Part shown: in pieces, positions 41,368 to 52,896 of the stretch
How the letters are laid out: each line of letters starts with the position of its first letter
How positions within the stretch are numbered: position 1 is the stretch's first letter
Assembly (NCBI GenBank): GCA_040285825.1
Contig: JAUPSS010000004.1
Location: 3,142,550-3,206,549, forward strand
Origin: Eukaryota sp. TZLM1-RC
Taxonomy: Eukaryota > Metamonada: BaSk clade
Length of the DNA stretch: 64,000 bases
Direction of reading: 5' to 3'
Program-made: the position numbers and the translations under genes
The notes under the pieces: model-generated
Databases searched by the model: none
Seen by the model: the letters and a program-made list of their open reading frames with translations, nothing else
Told to the model about the DNA's origin: nothing

Positions 41368-42471
41368 TGATGCCGTTAGGCAGATGAACACACGAAGGGG
41401 AGAGAGAGAAATCTGAGTTTATTAATAAAACTGATTCATAAACGAGTATCACGTCATCAGTCAAAATACAATGAAACCTACTAATTCAATTTAAGTTCGA
41501 CAACAACACTACTTTTTCCCATTTTTCTGAGGACAAATACAGTACTGGCTCAATAGAGGGAAGATATGGGGTTTGTTAAACTCTTTGGTGCATCGTTTGT
41601 GTGACACAAATAATTTACCTCATGTTTGATTTTAGATGGACAATCACGGGAGATGTGTCCAGGCTTGTGGCACTTGAAGCACAATTGATTTTTTAAATCC
41701 TGAAAGCGCCAAGAGGACCTCGTTTTAGTGCCAGCCGTACGTTCCACATCATTCACTGAGGTTTTGAAACCACGAGTCCATGAAGCAACCCTAGAGCAGT
41801 CCAACAGCTCATCAGTAGTGGTTTCGACAAGAGAGTGAAGATCTGGGAATACATCATCTCGAATTCTCGCTAGTAGAGAACGTTGAAGACCTACGGGAAG
41901 AATTCCTCTGGCAAATCGATTCAGAAAAGCTGTGTCTGGTAATTTCAGTCCGGAAGCCCTACTCTTTACCTGGAGGAAACGTCGCAGGTAACAGGACATA
42001 CGTTCTCGGACGTCACCAATACGGACATCAAGCTTCAGTTCTGACATAGCCAGACTAAAATCTTCGTACATGGCGAACGATACGACAGATTGTAGATGTC
42101 TGAGAAGAACATCGTCACTGGAAGAGACGTCGGATTTCTGGAGAGATAGGGACTCTAACAGAAAAGAATCGACCAAGAGTCTTGCTGGAACAAGCTCTTT
42201 CTTAGAAGTCACAGAAGAATAGATCTTTCACTCCTATAGGAACAAGAGAACACTTTCAACTTTCATGGAAGAAAGAGACGGGAGGTTGACAGAAGGAACA
42301 GTCATCTGAAATAAGAAGGGCCAATAATTATTGATGCCGTTAGGCAGATGAACACACGAAGGAGAGAGAGAAATCTCTTGTTTATTAATAAAACTGATTC
42401 ATAAATGAGTATCACGTCATCAGTCGAAATACAATGAAACCTACTAATTCAATTTAAGTTCGACAACAACA
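41368..42471 (-). mobile_element. TR-GAG-type LTR element 2, inserted in LINE-A
   Basis: LTRs lie at 41368-41508 and 42332-42471 and begin and end like those of element 1. The element interrupts LINE-A between FPQSFN and NIPEKN-type codons. The flanking ATTG (41364-41367 and 42472-42475) is a 4-bp target duplication; the uninterrupted LINE-A at 18.25 kb shows a single ATTG there, giving an empty site. The internal gag is nearly identical to that of element 1 but carries two nonsense mutations, so the two copies share a recent source. Confidence 0.85.
41550..42303 (-). pseudogene. gag: gag of TR-GAG 2, two premature stops
   Basis: It is nearly identical to the intact gag at 34247-35002, including the CFKCHKPGHISRDC knuckle. 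Near residue 26 the codons for Q and W (in FLQEWKIYS) have become TAG and TGA, so only the part from MTSKKELVP onward (42212 down to 41550, 220 residues) remains open. The ATG region and leader are otherwise conserved. Confidence 0.8.
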
Positions 42472-43457
42472 ATTGAATGATTGGGGAAAACATCGACCCC
42501 ATTTTTCTACATCAATTCTTGAAATTTCTTCATTTAATGCAAAAACAGTGGAACTTTGCATTGTCATCAATAAATCTTCCCAATCTGCAAATCTTTCGGA
42601 AAACTCAAAGATTGCATTTCTGCATCCACCAACAAAAGCACACGAGGTAAGAATAGAAGCCTTCGTCCACCCTAAACCACCATAATGTGGACTAAGGTAA
42701 GCATGATCTGGAATTTGAAACATTTTACATCCCAGTAATTGAGACAGAACTTTTGCACGTAACTCATTAAACTTTTGAGCCAAAGGTCTAGTGACGAGAG
42801 GTTTTGTAGATCGAAATATATGATTAAAATTGGAATTAAAACACAGTCTTATAATGGTAAATTTGATGTGTTTTTCATATCTAAATTCATCATTCGGTCA
42901 ATTTTGTCAGAAATTGAGTTCAACTTTTCAAACAATTTTTTGGTAATTTCATCATTATTTCCTAAAAACGAACCCAAATGACGAATAGCATCAATTGAAT
43001 ATAATTTGGCTTGAATTTCAATATCATCAATTATTGTGAAAACTGGAGAATTCGATAACAAAACACATTTAAGTAAATTAATTCGGAGACCAATTTTGGT
43101 AAATAATTCTTTAAAACATACAGTTGCTTTTTTCACAATATTTAAATCACCAATAAGCACAACCTTATCCATATATGCAATCATTTTTAGTGAAGGAAAC
43201 ATCTCTTGAATTTGCAGTAGAATAGGATGAATGGCCAAACAAAACAAAAGAGGTCCTAACGGATCTCCTTGCTTTACGCCACTTGAGGAACTCAAAATGT
43301 TGTTACCAAAATGTAAATTAGAATATGTGCAATAAGTTGATTGAAAATATGGTATTAATTCCGGCATATATTGCAATAGAGCACCATGGATACTGCGACG
43401 ACTTAGTGAATTGAAAGCATTACTAAAATCCAATGACATGCAAACATTGGATGTAGA

Positions 43458-43735
43458 GTGTGTATGTTAAATTCAAATATCTTTTTAATATTTCAAATAT
43501 TTTTTTTCAGGAAGATTACCATTGAGTGATTGTGAAAGCATCAATTCTATATTTCTGTATCAGTCTTTTGACATTTTTTTCATTTAATGCTAAAGTAGTT
43601 GAACTTTGGGTTGCCATTTATAAATCTCCCTGAGTAGTTCAATATAACATTATTACGTCGACCAACAAAAGCACATGAAGTAACAATAGGGTCTTTAATC
43701 CAACCTAAACAACCATATTGTGGACATTTCTGTTG
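43458..43735 (-). mobile_element. LINE-A-related fragment, diverged
   Basis: The minus strand reads PQYGCLGWIKDPIVTSCAFVG, a diverged version of the LINE-A connector PHYGGLGWTKASILTSCAFVG. It lies directly behind the 5' end of the larger LINE-A copy, in the same orientation. Confidence 0.6.
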
Positions 43736-44679
43736 CACATCAACGAATGTGTATCAATGAAGGGAAATTTTCTTCATCTTCTTTTTCCAAGTTATCGGTA
43801 TATTATAGAGGGAGTTGTGGGTAGATTCCGCACCATTGTAATATATTCTTTAGTATAATGTCACATTGGTTCATATTATAAACTTTATGACAATTTCCAT
43901 ATTCTGACATTTTTCATTCGTAATTCAAATTTTACATTTATTGTACAGGTTAAATTCCTTCCATTAGGAAAAATGGTGACGGAACTACATTTTTGCAGAA
44001 AGAATGTAGTGAATGTTCACAATGCAATGAAAGAAAACTCAAGTCGAGTCAAGGAACACATGGAGTATGAGTCAGATACTATAAAGATTACGGGTGGTGT
44101 GCCTGATTTTGAGAAAGGTTCAAATTTATTGACAGTGTTGATGTTAGAAGGATATACAATCACAATTTCAAGAAGGTTAATAGTGGACCAATTATCACTG
44201 GTACATAGCTTATTAACACTAATTATTACAACCCAAGCCATCTCATTTGGATCTATCATCGAAATTAATAATAATAATAAAAACCACGCAGAAAAATTTA
44301 GTTTCTTATGTGTTTTAGTTTGTTTTGTTTTAATTTGATTCTTTATATAAATGGTTTAATGAAAACCACGCAGAAAATAAATTTATGATAAACAAAAAAC
44401 AAAAAACTAACTAATCACCTTCATGAAGCTCCGAGGTTCTCTCATATTGAACAACCTCTTCTTCTCGCATATCAATAGTAATATGTTCTATAGATAATGG
44501 TATTTTATTGAAATATGACTAACAGTGGACCAATGCAATAGGAATATTTGAAACAAATAATTCAAACGGGTTCTATAGATTATAATTGGTGGAAAACTGG
44601 AAATCATTACAGAGACCATGAATAGCAGTTAATTCATAATTTAAAAATCAATAATACAAATAATTAAAATTAAAATCAA
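43736..44679. other. Intergenic DNA with an unrecognised 121-residue frame and a LINE-B tail
   Basis: A plus frame at 43973-44338 (MVTELHFCRKNVVNVHNAMK..) shows no domain I know. Its last ~15 codons fall in a LINE-B-like 3' tail (44285-44395, matching 1895-1960 with TTTCTTATGTGTTTTA), so the frame is probably not a gene. Nothing else is seen. Confidence 0.4.
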
Positions 44680-44682
44680 AAC

Positions 44683-45420
44683 ATGCGGTTGAGATTAGGG
44701 ATGTATCCAAGTGGTCTTTTGGATAATTCTGTTTGTATTTGTAACGAAAAACCTACTGCCAATTTCCGTCATATTGTTAGTTCTAAGAAATTTCTTCAAT
44801 ATTGGTCAGATCTTCATAATGCCGTTCGTGATGTGACATATGAGATGTTCAAGTGTTACACTTTTAGTTGCAAAGTAGAACCGTTGTTGAAGCATTATAG
44901 CGATAATAATCTGTTTAATTCCCGTCGAGGTGATTTAATTGCTCCTTTTGTGGATTCCTCTCAAGTTGTTGTTGATTTTACTACAGTTGATTTCTTTGCT
45001 TTTATTTATCGTGATGATGTTTTACTTAGTTTTGATGGTCATTTAAACAAGCCTGAAGATCGTAAGAGAGATAAATATACTGAGATATTAAATGATTTAA
45101 ATAAGAATCTTTACTCGAAGTTTTCGTTTGTTCCTTTTGCCTTTTCGATTTTTGGCAACATTGGACAGTCCGCCTTGAATTTTATCAATGATTTTGGTAA
45201 TTTATCTCGTTCAAGTGGTAAGAATTTTGCAGGGAATTTATGGAAGAATCGTATCATTTTCGCTTTGTACAGAAGTGTTCCCAAGTACTTGAGTTTAATG
45301 ATGTAGAAGCTGTATAAAGATTCATCAAGAGTTGGCGTGGAGAATTTTGTTTCTTATGTGTTTTGTTATGTTTTGTTATTTTTTTTAATTTTGGAATTAA
45401 TATACATGATAAAAAACAAT
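44683..45420 (+). mobile_element. LINE family B 3' portion (finger and endonuclease)
   Basis: The open frame 44683-45306 (207 residues) starts MRLRLGMYPSGLLDNSVCIC and contains the finger remnant (CIC..FRHIVSSKKF, final Cys replaced), then SRRGDLIAPFV, VVVDFTTVDF and RKRDKYTEIL, the same PD-(D/E)xK-like layout as LINE-A. It ends NLWKNRIIFALYRS-VPKYL and then the family B tail. It is 5'-truncated at about 44680. The endonuclease frame is uninterrupted. Confidence 0.7.
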
Positions 45421-46014
45421 ATTCTGAAGAACAATCACTTTCATCAACGAATTGGTGTTCAATACAACATCGTATCCCAGGCAAAATACCCTTTTGAGAC
45501 TTTGATGATAAAGTGATGAGAATCATGTGATTGATGGGAAAATTCGCCATACTAGTATCGCAAAGAGAAAATTAACAGAAAAAATTAAATGAAATGAAAT
45601 TTCTTGACTGGACTTATTAATTGTTTCATTATTGATGAGGGAAATTTATTGACTACTAAGCAAAACAACTGATCAAGAGCAGCAGTTGCTGGAGCTATTT
45701 ATAATTGGTGTTTCTCGAAATCTCTTCTGCTATGAAGAACCATTATTGGGCTAATTCTACAATAGACTTTGTTTGGTTATTCATAAATGAAAGCTGGTGA
45801 GTTATCTGAACAATTCTCAGTTAATGTGAAGGGTTTTAACAGAATCCATTCTGCAAATTTTCTTTGATCATTGTGTTTCATTGTGGAATCGTGCATAGGG
45901 GTTCAGTAATCATGTGTAGAGGAAACTATGTAGAAACTTGACCGCTTTCAGGAGAGAAATAAAATGTGACATATCAAAAGTACAATGAATAGAAGAAACA
46001 ACAAAACTAAATAT
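45421..46014. other. Intergenic DNA, no gene seen
   Basis: A 98-residue minus frame (45254-45550) overlaps LINE-B antisense and is not supported. The last ~50 bases hold an AATAAA signal and form the 3' UTR of the transporter gene on the opposite strand. Confidence 0.4.
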
Positions 46015-47506
46015 TTATACAAAGAAAATGTCTCTAATTAAAGAATTTGCAGTGACTACAGACGCAACAATAGCAATATAAATAATTAAATAAGCAAAAA
46101 TAGGTTTTGAAAAGAAAGAAGAAAATCTATTCTTCCCAGTAATTTTTGAATTCCACAAAGAAATACAACGTTCCCTGCTACTTAAATGGAGCATGGCAGG
46201 AATTGCCAAAGCTATAAAAAAACCCGTAAGTCCCCCAAATGATAAAATTGTTGACAACTTTCTTGCAAATACAGCAATAGCCAGAGCAGGAATGGAAAAA
46301 GCCAATAAACAGAAAACGCGAATTTTCTTCATTCTAGATTCAGCCATATACTCCCGCTTATGAGGAGGACATACGCTCTCGTAAATATTGTTCCCCAAAG
46401 TGATTGCGTTGATAGGGAAGGCACTCAGACAGACTATTGGGACAAATAAAACCACTAATTGTCTAACAACACTCCCCCACCAAGGAGTGGTATCATACCC
46501 CCAAGGATAAGATTTCCACATTAGAGAGAGTAGTTCACCTGTATCCTTACCAAAATAGAGGACAGAGGTTGTACAGAGGAGGATATAAGTGACTGTGAGC
46601 AAAATAACTACACTACGAAGGGCCTTCCTGATCTTTTTCTTATTGTTGAGAGGTGCGACTAAACCAGGAAGGGAGTGATGGCCAATGTTTGCAAAGAAAA
46701 GTGTGGGAATAAGCACACCTAGGTTCTGAAACTGCCAATCCGGAACGGTTTGCACATGGGGAGAGATCGACACTGGGAAGGGTTTCATGAAGATAGCAAT
46801 GGTGACAGTAATAATACATATAATGAGTACGAGGTAACGGTAGACTGTGAAGGCGGATTGAATTAATCCCTGTCCACTGAGACCTACAAGGGTGAGAATA
46901 ATGACGAGCACGGCGTAAATGGAAAGGAAAACAAGGTAAGCATGGAAACAATTTGAAGACCAAGTGGAGTTGTTGGAATTACATTCTCCCCAGTCAGTAA
47001 GATATGGAACAGCAAAGTTAGTCATGAGAGAACCGGCACTTGTGCTCGCATAAGAAATTAAAGCTGAGATCATGTACATAGATATGGCTATTTGGTAACA
47101 AAACTTCCACTTAGAACCAAGAAAGAGTTCTACAAGATGAGGCAGCTCAATAAGGTTAGATGACAGTGGTAACATACTATTTACGAGAACCAATTTCAAA
47201 TTTGACACGCGAGTCAACGAGACTAGAAGAAAGTTGACCCTCTAGAATATCATTTAAGGCATCAGCACGTGCCATGGCTTCAGCAAGATACATAAAGGCG
47301 ATGTACGAGATGAGTCCAACCAATACACATGTGATGATAGAAAGGCGAATACCCGCGATAGAGAAGCTATGAGGAAGGCCAAGAACACCAGTTCCTATAA
47401 TGTAATTAGTGGTTAAGCATCCAAAGACGAACGCAGAATAAGACTGCTTTTTCGATTTGTCCACGATGGTGCCATCAAAGATGAGACGTTCATCGTTGAC
47501 TGACAT
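46015..47506 (-). CDS. Amino-acid transporter, AAAP/SLC38-like, interrupted frame
   Basis: Start chosen at 47504-47506 (MSVNDERLIF), just before the conserved first helix (SAFVFGCLTTNYIIGTGVLGLPHSF). That block is the AAAP-family signature of H+ or Na+ coupled amino-acid transporters. The second part (46015-47217) contains at least nine more hydrophobic segments and the loop FANIGHHSLPGLVAPL typical of the family, ending in a membrane helix. The two parts are out of frame by one base near 47185. A 55-nt intron (47130-47184: GTAAAT..TCTAAC..TTGTAG) would join FEIGS to QLFLGSKW in frame. Alternatively there is a simple frameshift and the ..IELPHLVELFLG stretch is coding. Total length would be ~480 residues, normal for the family. 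Confidence 0.7.
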
Positions 47507-47589
47507 GTTGGCGCCGTTAGGTGAAATTCGGATAAACAGACTAATTTGTTGAATTAAGACTTTCGAAGAACTAACAGAAATTTCAACTG

Positions 47590-47770
47590 ATTGTTTTGGT
47601 AAAATGGAATTGTGTTTTCTATTTTTAAGGGGATGTTGAAGATGGTTTCTGATGCTTTGCTTTCTCTTGGATCTCACTATGCGAAAGTTGCATTTAGTTG
47701 TTTTGTTTTGGGAGAGATGGATTATTTAGATGTTGATTTATAAGTTTTCGAATAAATAAATATATTCAAA
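47590..47770 (+). mobile_element. LINE 3'-end fragment (family C-like)
   Basis: The plus strand reads ..NGIVFSIFKGMLKMVSDALLSLGSHYAKVA.. with frame wobble and ends in an AATAAATAAATAT tail. The same sequence occurs inverted at 50560-50720. It lies just upstream of the transporter start. Confidence 0.5.
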
Positions 47771-47794
47771 AAAATTTGTTAAATTATAGTCAAT

Positions 47795-48407
47795 TTATTG
47801 AATTTGCACACTTGATTAAATTAAATCATAACTAATGGGACGACTATCATTAAACCAAGATTTCCTCTACAAAATCTTGATTTGCTTGCTGTCTAGCTAA
47901 AGCTTCTCTAATTCGATTGAAAAACCGCGGTAATCTATTAATAATGGCAAATTGAATCCGTGAACGCCATAAAAAAATATCAAATCTTTTCATTGTTTTT
48001 TCTTTCACCATTTTTTGGAAGTCATCCAAAAAAGTTTCTGCTTCAACTGATAATCTTCCATTTATCGAAAATGGGAAAGCAATAAAAACCAGCTGTGTAT
48101 TTCTATCGACATTTGCATCTTCAATTTCTTTATCATATTTTCTATGTTTTTCTTTTGCTTTAAAATCCAGAGCAGCCACAGGATTAAGTTTTCTTCTGTG
48201 AACCAAAGTATCGTTTGCAACATTACATGAGACAAAGTCAACAATAGCTTCAGAATTATCAATCCAATCACAGTATACATCACCTCTATCATCAGAACCA
48301 AAATTATTCAGAGAAAGTGTTTCTTTCAGCAGGGGCTCTTTGATACACGATATCCTTGTAGTTTGTGCCATATTGAAAACAGTGTCTCTAACAGCATCAT
48401 GTAATGA
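47795..48407 (-). mobile_element. LINE-A copy, 5'-truncated, endonuclease frame intact
   Basis: The minus frame covers HDAVRDTVFNMAQTTRIS through NQDFVEEILV and is almost identical to the copies at 40.5 and 18.7 kb. The break at 48407 lies within the HDAVRD stretch, so the finger is missing. High identity among these copies implies recent LINE-A activity. Confidence 0.75.
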
Positions 48408-48464
48408 ATTTGAATACTTTTTAGCAAAAAGAAGAATCACCTTTCTTCTGGATGAATTTTTATT

Positions 48465-48730
48465 GATCTAAAATACTATCTAATATTCAATATCCTCCAA
48501 ACAAGCATAACAATTACTTAACCTACTCACTGCATTTCGTTCATATTGTACACCAATAGCTAACAGAAGTTTAGAAATCATTGTTGGAATAGACTGGATT
48601 TTTTAACCATTTTATTCCACCAGGAAAATAAACAACAAAATTAAAATTCTAAATCTTTATATCCCAAATAAGCCAAAACCAATTGAATGGTAGTTTTCCC
48701 TTTATAAAAACGACTCAGAAATTAAGGGAC
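48465..48730 (-). mobile_element. LINE family D and C 3'-end fragments
   Basis: 48470-48597 matches 14905-15025 (peptide ..AIGVQYERNAVSRLSN..). 48600-48730 is a minus-strand family C tail (compare 21650-21760: pattern SLGRFY-type codons, then AAATTTAGAATTTTAA). Confidence 0.5.
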
Positions 48731-49480
48731 AACACCTTTAAAGATTGGAAAAAAAGACTAAGAATGCAAACAAAAATTCTATTTAACCTGAAAGCAAAAG
48801 TCAATCTTTTACGAGATCTGTTTTGAGTATTTGAATTGTTGAAGAAACCTTACAGTAAATTTTACTCCATGTGTGGTAGTTTTCATGATACAAATTTGAG
48901 AATGGAAAAGCAGAAAAAATGAATGATACCAAAAGCAACCATAGTGAAAAACCCAAATAATACATTGTTGTTGACTAGCAAACAACAAATACGAAACGAA
49001 AATATATACGAAATTCACACTGAAGAGTATTCACAGTATGAAAACATTGGTTACGCCTGAAATCGGCTCATTCATTCAAATACCAAGAGTCACAGACCAT
49101 AAGTGCAACACTTTGTTCTGTTATTCAATCACACCATCATGTCACAGCAATTATTTGAAGTAGAACTAATGAAAATCACTTCTGTTCTTTTGAATGATCT
49201 TAGTATCAGCCTACTATAGCAGCAATTGTTGTATTTTTGTTTGTTAGATTGCGAAATATGCATAAATTCTGTAGATCACGCCACATTAATTGCTGCAAAC
49301 ATTCACACTGTGTTGTCACCTTTCTCCCACAGAAAACCATTCTGCAATGGTGGATGATGTGCTTGAAATACAAAGTGTTTAATGGAGGGCAGAGGTAAAT
49401 TCTTCTCTTTTTTCGATCTCTGATTTATATGTATGTCTCTCAACCACTCTTATCAGAGTAGTCTCCTTCATTATTAAGAA
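48731..49480. other. Intergenic DNA upstream of RPSA
   Basis: No supported gene. The final ~100 bases should hold the RPSA promoter and leader. No canonical box is identifiable without comparison to other ribosomal protein genes from the same species. Confidence 0.4.
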
Positions 49481-50407
49481 ATGAGTCAGGAATCATCTGT
49501 TTTAGCTTGCTCTCCCGAAGATATGCAAAAGTTTTTGATGTGTGACACCCATCTCGGTGCCAAAAACCTTGGTAAGGGAATGGAATCATACATCTATACC
49601 CGTGCTCCCTCCGGTCATCACATCATCAACCTTGCCGACACCTGGGACAAGTTAATCCTTGCTGCCAAAATCATTGTTGCCGTTGACAACCCAAAAGATG
49701 TAGTCATTGTGTCTAGCTCTGAATACGGCCAACGTGCTGCTCATAAGTTTGCCAGATTCACTGGTGCTTCCGCCATTGCTGGACGTTGGACCCCTGGTTC
49801 TCTTACTAACTATGTTCAAAAAGAATTTATCGAACCCCGTGTAATTGTTGTCACCGATCCTATTCAAGATCATCAAGCTATTACTGAGGGATCCTATGTC
49901 AATATTCCTGTTATAGCTCTTTGCAACACCGATACTCCCCTTCGCTTTGTTGATGTTGCTGTTCCTTGCAATAACAGAAGTCAGAAGTCGGTTGGTTTCA
50001 TGTACTGGCTTTTGTGCCGTGAAGTTTTAAGAATGAGAGGTGCCATTGCTAGAACCGCTGAGTGGGAAATCATGCCTGATCTCTTCTTCCATCGTGGTGA
50101 AGCCGAAAAGGAACAAGAAGAACTCCAGAGACTTTCCGCAGAAGCAGTTCACGATCAACCCACCGCTATGCCCGATGCTCCTGTTGTTGGATCAGAAGGT
50201 TTCGCTTTAGCTGCACCTGAAGAATTCGACTTTGGTGCCGCTAACACTGGTAACTGGGCTCCTGATACCTCTGCTGGATGGGGTGAGGCTCCCACTGAAC
50301 AACCATCTGCTTGGGATGAGGCTCCCACTGAACAACCATCTGCTTGGGGTGAAGCTCCCACTGAACAACCATCTGCTTGGGGTGACTCATCTACTGCTTG
50401 GCAATAA
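49481..50407 (+). CDS. RPSA: 40S ribosomal protein SA (uS2)
   Basis: The product is 308 residues (human 295). [78 protein letters not shown] and [25 protein letters not shown] are all highly conserved in RPSA/uS2. [19 protein letters not shown] and the [11 protein letters not shown] segment follow. It is needed for 40S maturation and sits at the back of the small subunit near uS5 and eS21. The C-terminal tail has three 33-bp tandem repeats encoding [11 protein letters not shown] (50282-50380), a longer form of the acidic, W-containing repeats in animal RPSA. G/C at third positions is higher than in neighbouring genes, as expected for high expression. Confidence 0.95.
   Translation: MSQESSVLACSPEDMQKFLMCDTHLGAKNLGKGMESYIYTRAPSGHHIINLADTWDKLILAAKIIVAVDNPKDVVIVSSSEYGQRAAHKFARFTGASAIAGRWTPGSLTNYVQKEFIEPRVIVVTDPIQDHQAITEGSYVNIPVIALCNTDTPLRFVDVAVPCNNRSQKSVGFMYWLLCREVLRMRGAIARTAEWEIMPDLFFHRGEAEKEQEELQRLSAEAVHDQPTAMPDAPVVGSEGFALAAPEEFDFGAANTGNWAPDTSAGWGEAPTEQPSAWDEAPTEQPSAWGEAPTEQPSAWGDSSTAWQ
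50282..50380 (+). repeat. Three 33-bp tandem repeats in the RPSA tail
   Basis: Units at 50282-50314, 50315-50347 and 50348-50380 differ by one to three bases and encode an 11-residue acidic W-containing motif. A degenerate fourth unit follows. Confidence 0.85.
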
Positions 50408-50559
50408 ATTTCCAACTAGTTCTAGTTTGCTTTAAGTATTGACTTTCCCTTCACACTTTAATTTTTCAGTCATTCTGAAATAAAAATCTTGACTATCATT
50501 TGTTTCTGTCACACCGTAAGATATCATTAACGTGATCATTTACAGAAGTTTTTTTGAAA

Positions 50560-50720
50560 AAAAAACTAAATTTATTAAACAACTTATAATTCAACATTTA
50601 AATAATACATCTCTCCCAAAACAAAACAACTAGATACAACATTCCCATAGTGAGATCCAAGAGAAAGCAGAGCATCAGAAACAATTTTCATCATCCCCTT
50701 AAAAATAGAATACAATACTG
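50560..50720 (-). mobile_element. LINE 3'-end fragment (family C-like), inverted
   Basis: This is the reverse complement of much of 47630-47765 (shared GATGAAAATTGTTTCTGATG, TGCTTTCTCTTGGATCTCAC on the minus strand). It lies 150 nt after the RPSA stop. Confidence 0.5.
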
Positions 50721-50825
50721 ATGATGCTAATACTAAGGAAATATGTCAAACGAACAGTGAGATTGCTGTTTATTTTGTTCATTCTCAAATAACACCTTCA
50801 TTGCAAATAACACCTTGTTATAGAG

Positions 50826-51807
50826 AATATATTTATTGAACATGTACACTTAATTAAATTAACTCATAACTAATGGGACGACTATCATTGAACCAAGATT
50901 TCCTCTACAAAATCTTGATCTGCTTGCTGTCTAGCTAAAGCTTCTCTTATTCGATTGAAAAACCGAGGTAATCTATTAATAATGGCAAATTGAATCCGAG
51001 AACGCCATAAAAAAATATCAAATCTTTTCATTGTATTTTCTTGCACCATTTTTGGAAGTCATTCAAAAAAGTTTCTGCTTCATCTGATAATCTTCCATTT
51101 ATCGAAAATGGGAAAGCAATAAAAACCAGCTGTGTATTTCTATCGGCATTAGCCTCATCAATATATTTATCATACTTTCTATGTTTGTCTTTTGCTTAAA
51201 AATCAAGAGCAGCCACAGGATTAAGTTTTCTTCTGTGAACCAAAATATCATTTGCAACATTACATGAGTCAAAGTCAACAATAGGTTCATAACTATCAAT
51301 CCAATCACATTAATCATCACCTCTATCATCAGAAGCAAAATTATTCAATGACAGTGTTTCGTTCGGCAGAGGCTCTTTGATACACGATATTCTTGCAGTT
51401 TGTGCCATATTGAAACAGTGTCACTAACCGCATCATGTAATGAAGAACGATAAGTTATCAATTTCGAACAATTCAGAGCATGACGTAAAGTGAGCAGAGG
51501 TGAATTCGAACAAATACATTGATTAACGGGGATATTTCAATATAATCTCAATTTTGTTACAAATGCTTCATTAGTGGCACACAATCCAAATCTTCGTGGT
51601 ACAATGGTTACAAAAAGTGAAGAATCTGATGACTTGTTTTCACAAACACCCTTTTCCAATAACAATGAGTGAAGATCTTGATTTTAAACAGCCGGGCTGC
51701 TTATATTATTATAAAGATCATTTTCATACATTCCAGTCAATCGTTTCTATAATGTTCGAAGAGTGTATATTAAATTTAAAAGATTCGTTTCTGGAATTTT
51801 GCCATTA
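50826..51807 (-). mobile_element. LINE-A copy, degraded, truncated at a TR-GAG insertion site
   Basis: The minus strand gives the LINE-A connector end, finger and endonuclease with several frameshifts and stops, and the usual 3' tail. Its 5' end coincides with TR-GAG element 3; beyond that element no LINE sequence follows, unlike at 42.47 kb. Confidence 0.65.
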
Positions 51808-52896
51808 TGATGCCGTTAGGCAGAAATACCAAAGAAGTAAAGAGAGAAAAGCCTTTGTTAATAGAAATACTTGTTTTTGAACAAGTGCCACGTCATCATG
51901 TAAATTCCTCATCTGTCTAGCAAGTTAGTTAATCAGTAACAACAACACTACTTCTTCCAATTTTCTTTCAACAGTTTCGTGAACCATTCAGCAAAATGAA
52001 GAAAGGGGATTTGTGAGATACTGAGGCACGTGGCGTAAATGATTGACTTCGTGCTTAACTTTTGAGGGGCAATCACGAGCTAGATGACCTTTCTGGTGAC
52101 ATTTGAAACATGTTCATTCAGTCAAATTGCGAGACCTATGGGATGAACGAGACTTCATACCAGCTTGACGCACAGAGTCGGTATTTTCAGAAACAGTCTA
52201 TGAAGACCTGTTCCAAGAAGCTACCCGCATGCAATCAAGTAGTTCATCCTCTGCGGTATTTACCAATGTAGGAAAATCGGGGAATACCTCATCCCGAATT
52301 CGAGAAATCAGAGATTTCTGCAATCCTAATGGAAGAATACCCTTGGCGAATCTGATCATAAAGGCTGAGTCAGGCAGTTTCAGTCCGGAAGCCCTGCTTT
52401 TCGCCTGAAGAAAACGTCTCAGGTAGCAAGACATACGTCGCCCTTACGGACATCAACCTTCAACTCAGACATCACCAAGTTGAATTCCTCGTACGAGGGA
52501 AACAAGGTGGAGGATCTTAAATGATCCAGAAACACCTCATCGGATGAATCGACCCCAGGTCTTGTGAGAACCAATGATTCTAACAAGAAGGGGTCAACGA
52601 GGAGCCTTGCTGGAACAAGGTCCTTTTTCAGTGTAACAGAAGAGTACACCTTCCACTGTTGTAGGAACAACAGAACATCATCCACTTCCATAGAAGCAAG
52701 GGACGGATGTAGTACGTGTGTAGATATCATCTGCAATGAGGGCCAATAATTATTGATGCCGTTAGGCAGAAATACCAAAGAAGTAAAGAGAGAAAAGCCT
52801 TTATACTTAATAGAAATACTTGTTCTTGAACAAGTGCCACGTGATCATGTAAATTCCTCATCTGTCTAGCAAGTTAGTTAATCAGTAACAACAACA
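51808..52896 (-). mobile_element. TR-GAG-type LTR element 3, diverged subfamily, inactive
   Basis: LTRs lie at 51808-51947 (140 bp) and 52754-52896 (143 bp). They differ by a 3-base indel and a few substitutions, so this insertion is older than element 1. The first 16 bases TGATGCCGTTAGGCAG and the AACAACAACA end are shared with elements 1 and 2, while the LTR interior differs almost completely. The flanking ATTA (51804-51807 and 52897-52900) is a 4-bp target duplication. Confidence 0.8.
51950..52740 (-). pseudogene. gag: gag of TR-GAG 3, frameshifted
   Basis: The minus strand has two frames, 52419-52778 (SLASMEVDDVLLFLQQWKVYSSV..) and 52198-52434 (MSCYLRRFLQAKSRASGLKLPDSAF..), which together match the gag of element 1 at roughly half identity. 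A deletion near 52435 separates them, and stops interrupt the part before the knuckle, which reads CFKCHQKGHLARDC. The knuckle is conserved despite decay. Confidence 0.7.

Larger units (their letters stand above)
40370..43452 (-). mobile_element. LINE-A copy with RT core, split by TR-GAG element 2
   Basis: Without the insert at 41368-42471, the minus strand gives in order RT motif A (CMSLDFSNAFNS), motif B (SSSGVKQGDPLGPLLF), motif C region (AYMDKVVLIG) and motif D, then the connector, the CCHC finger and the endonuclease, ending in the standard 3' tail. Coding pieces are 42849-43439, 42454-42783, 40992-41339 and 40485-40949. A short indel near 40990 breaks the finger-endonuclease junction. 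The motif C box is YMDK (43164-43175), lacking the second catalytic Asp. The 5' truncation lies at about 43452. Confidence 0.8.
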
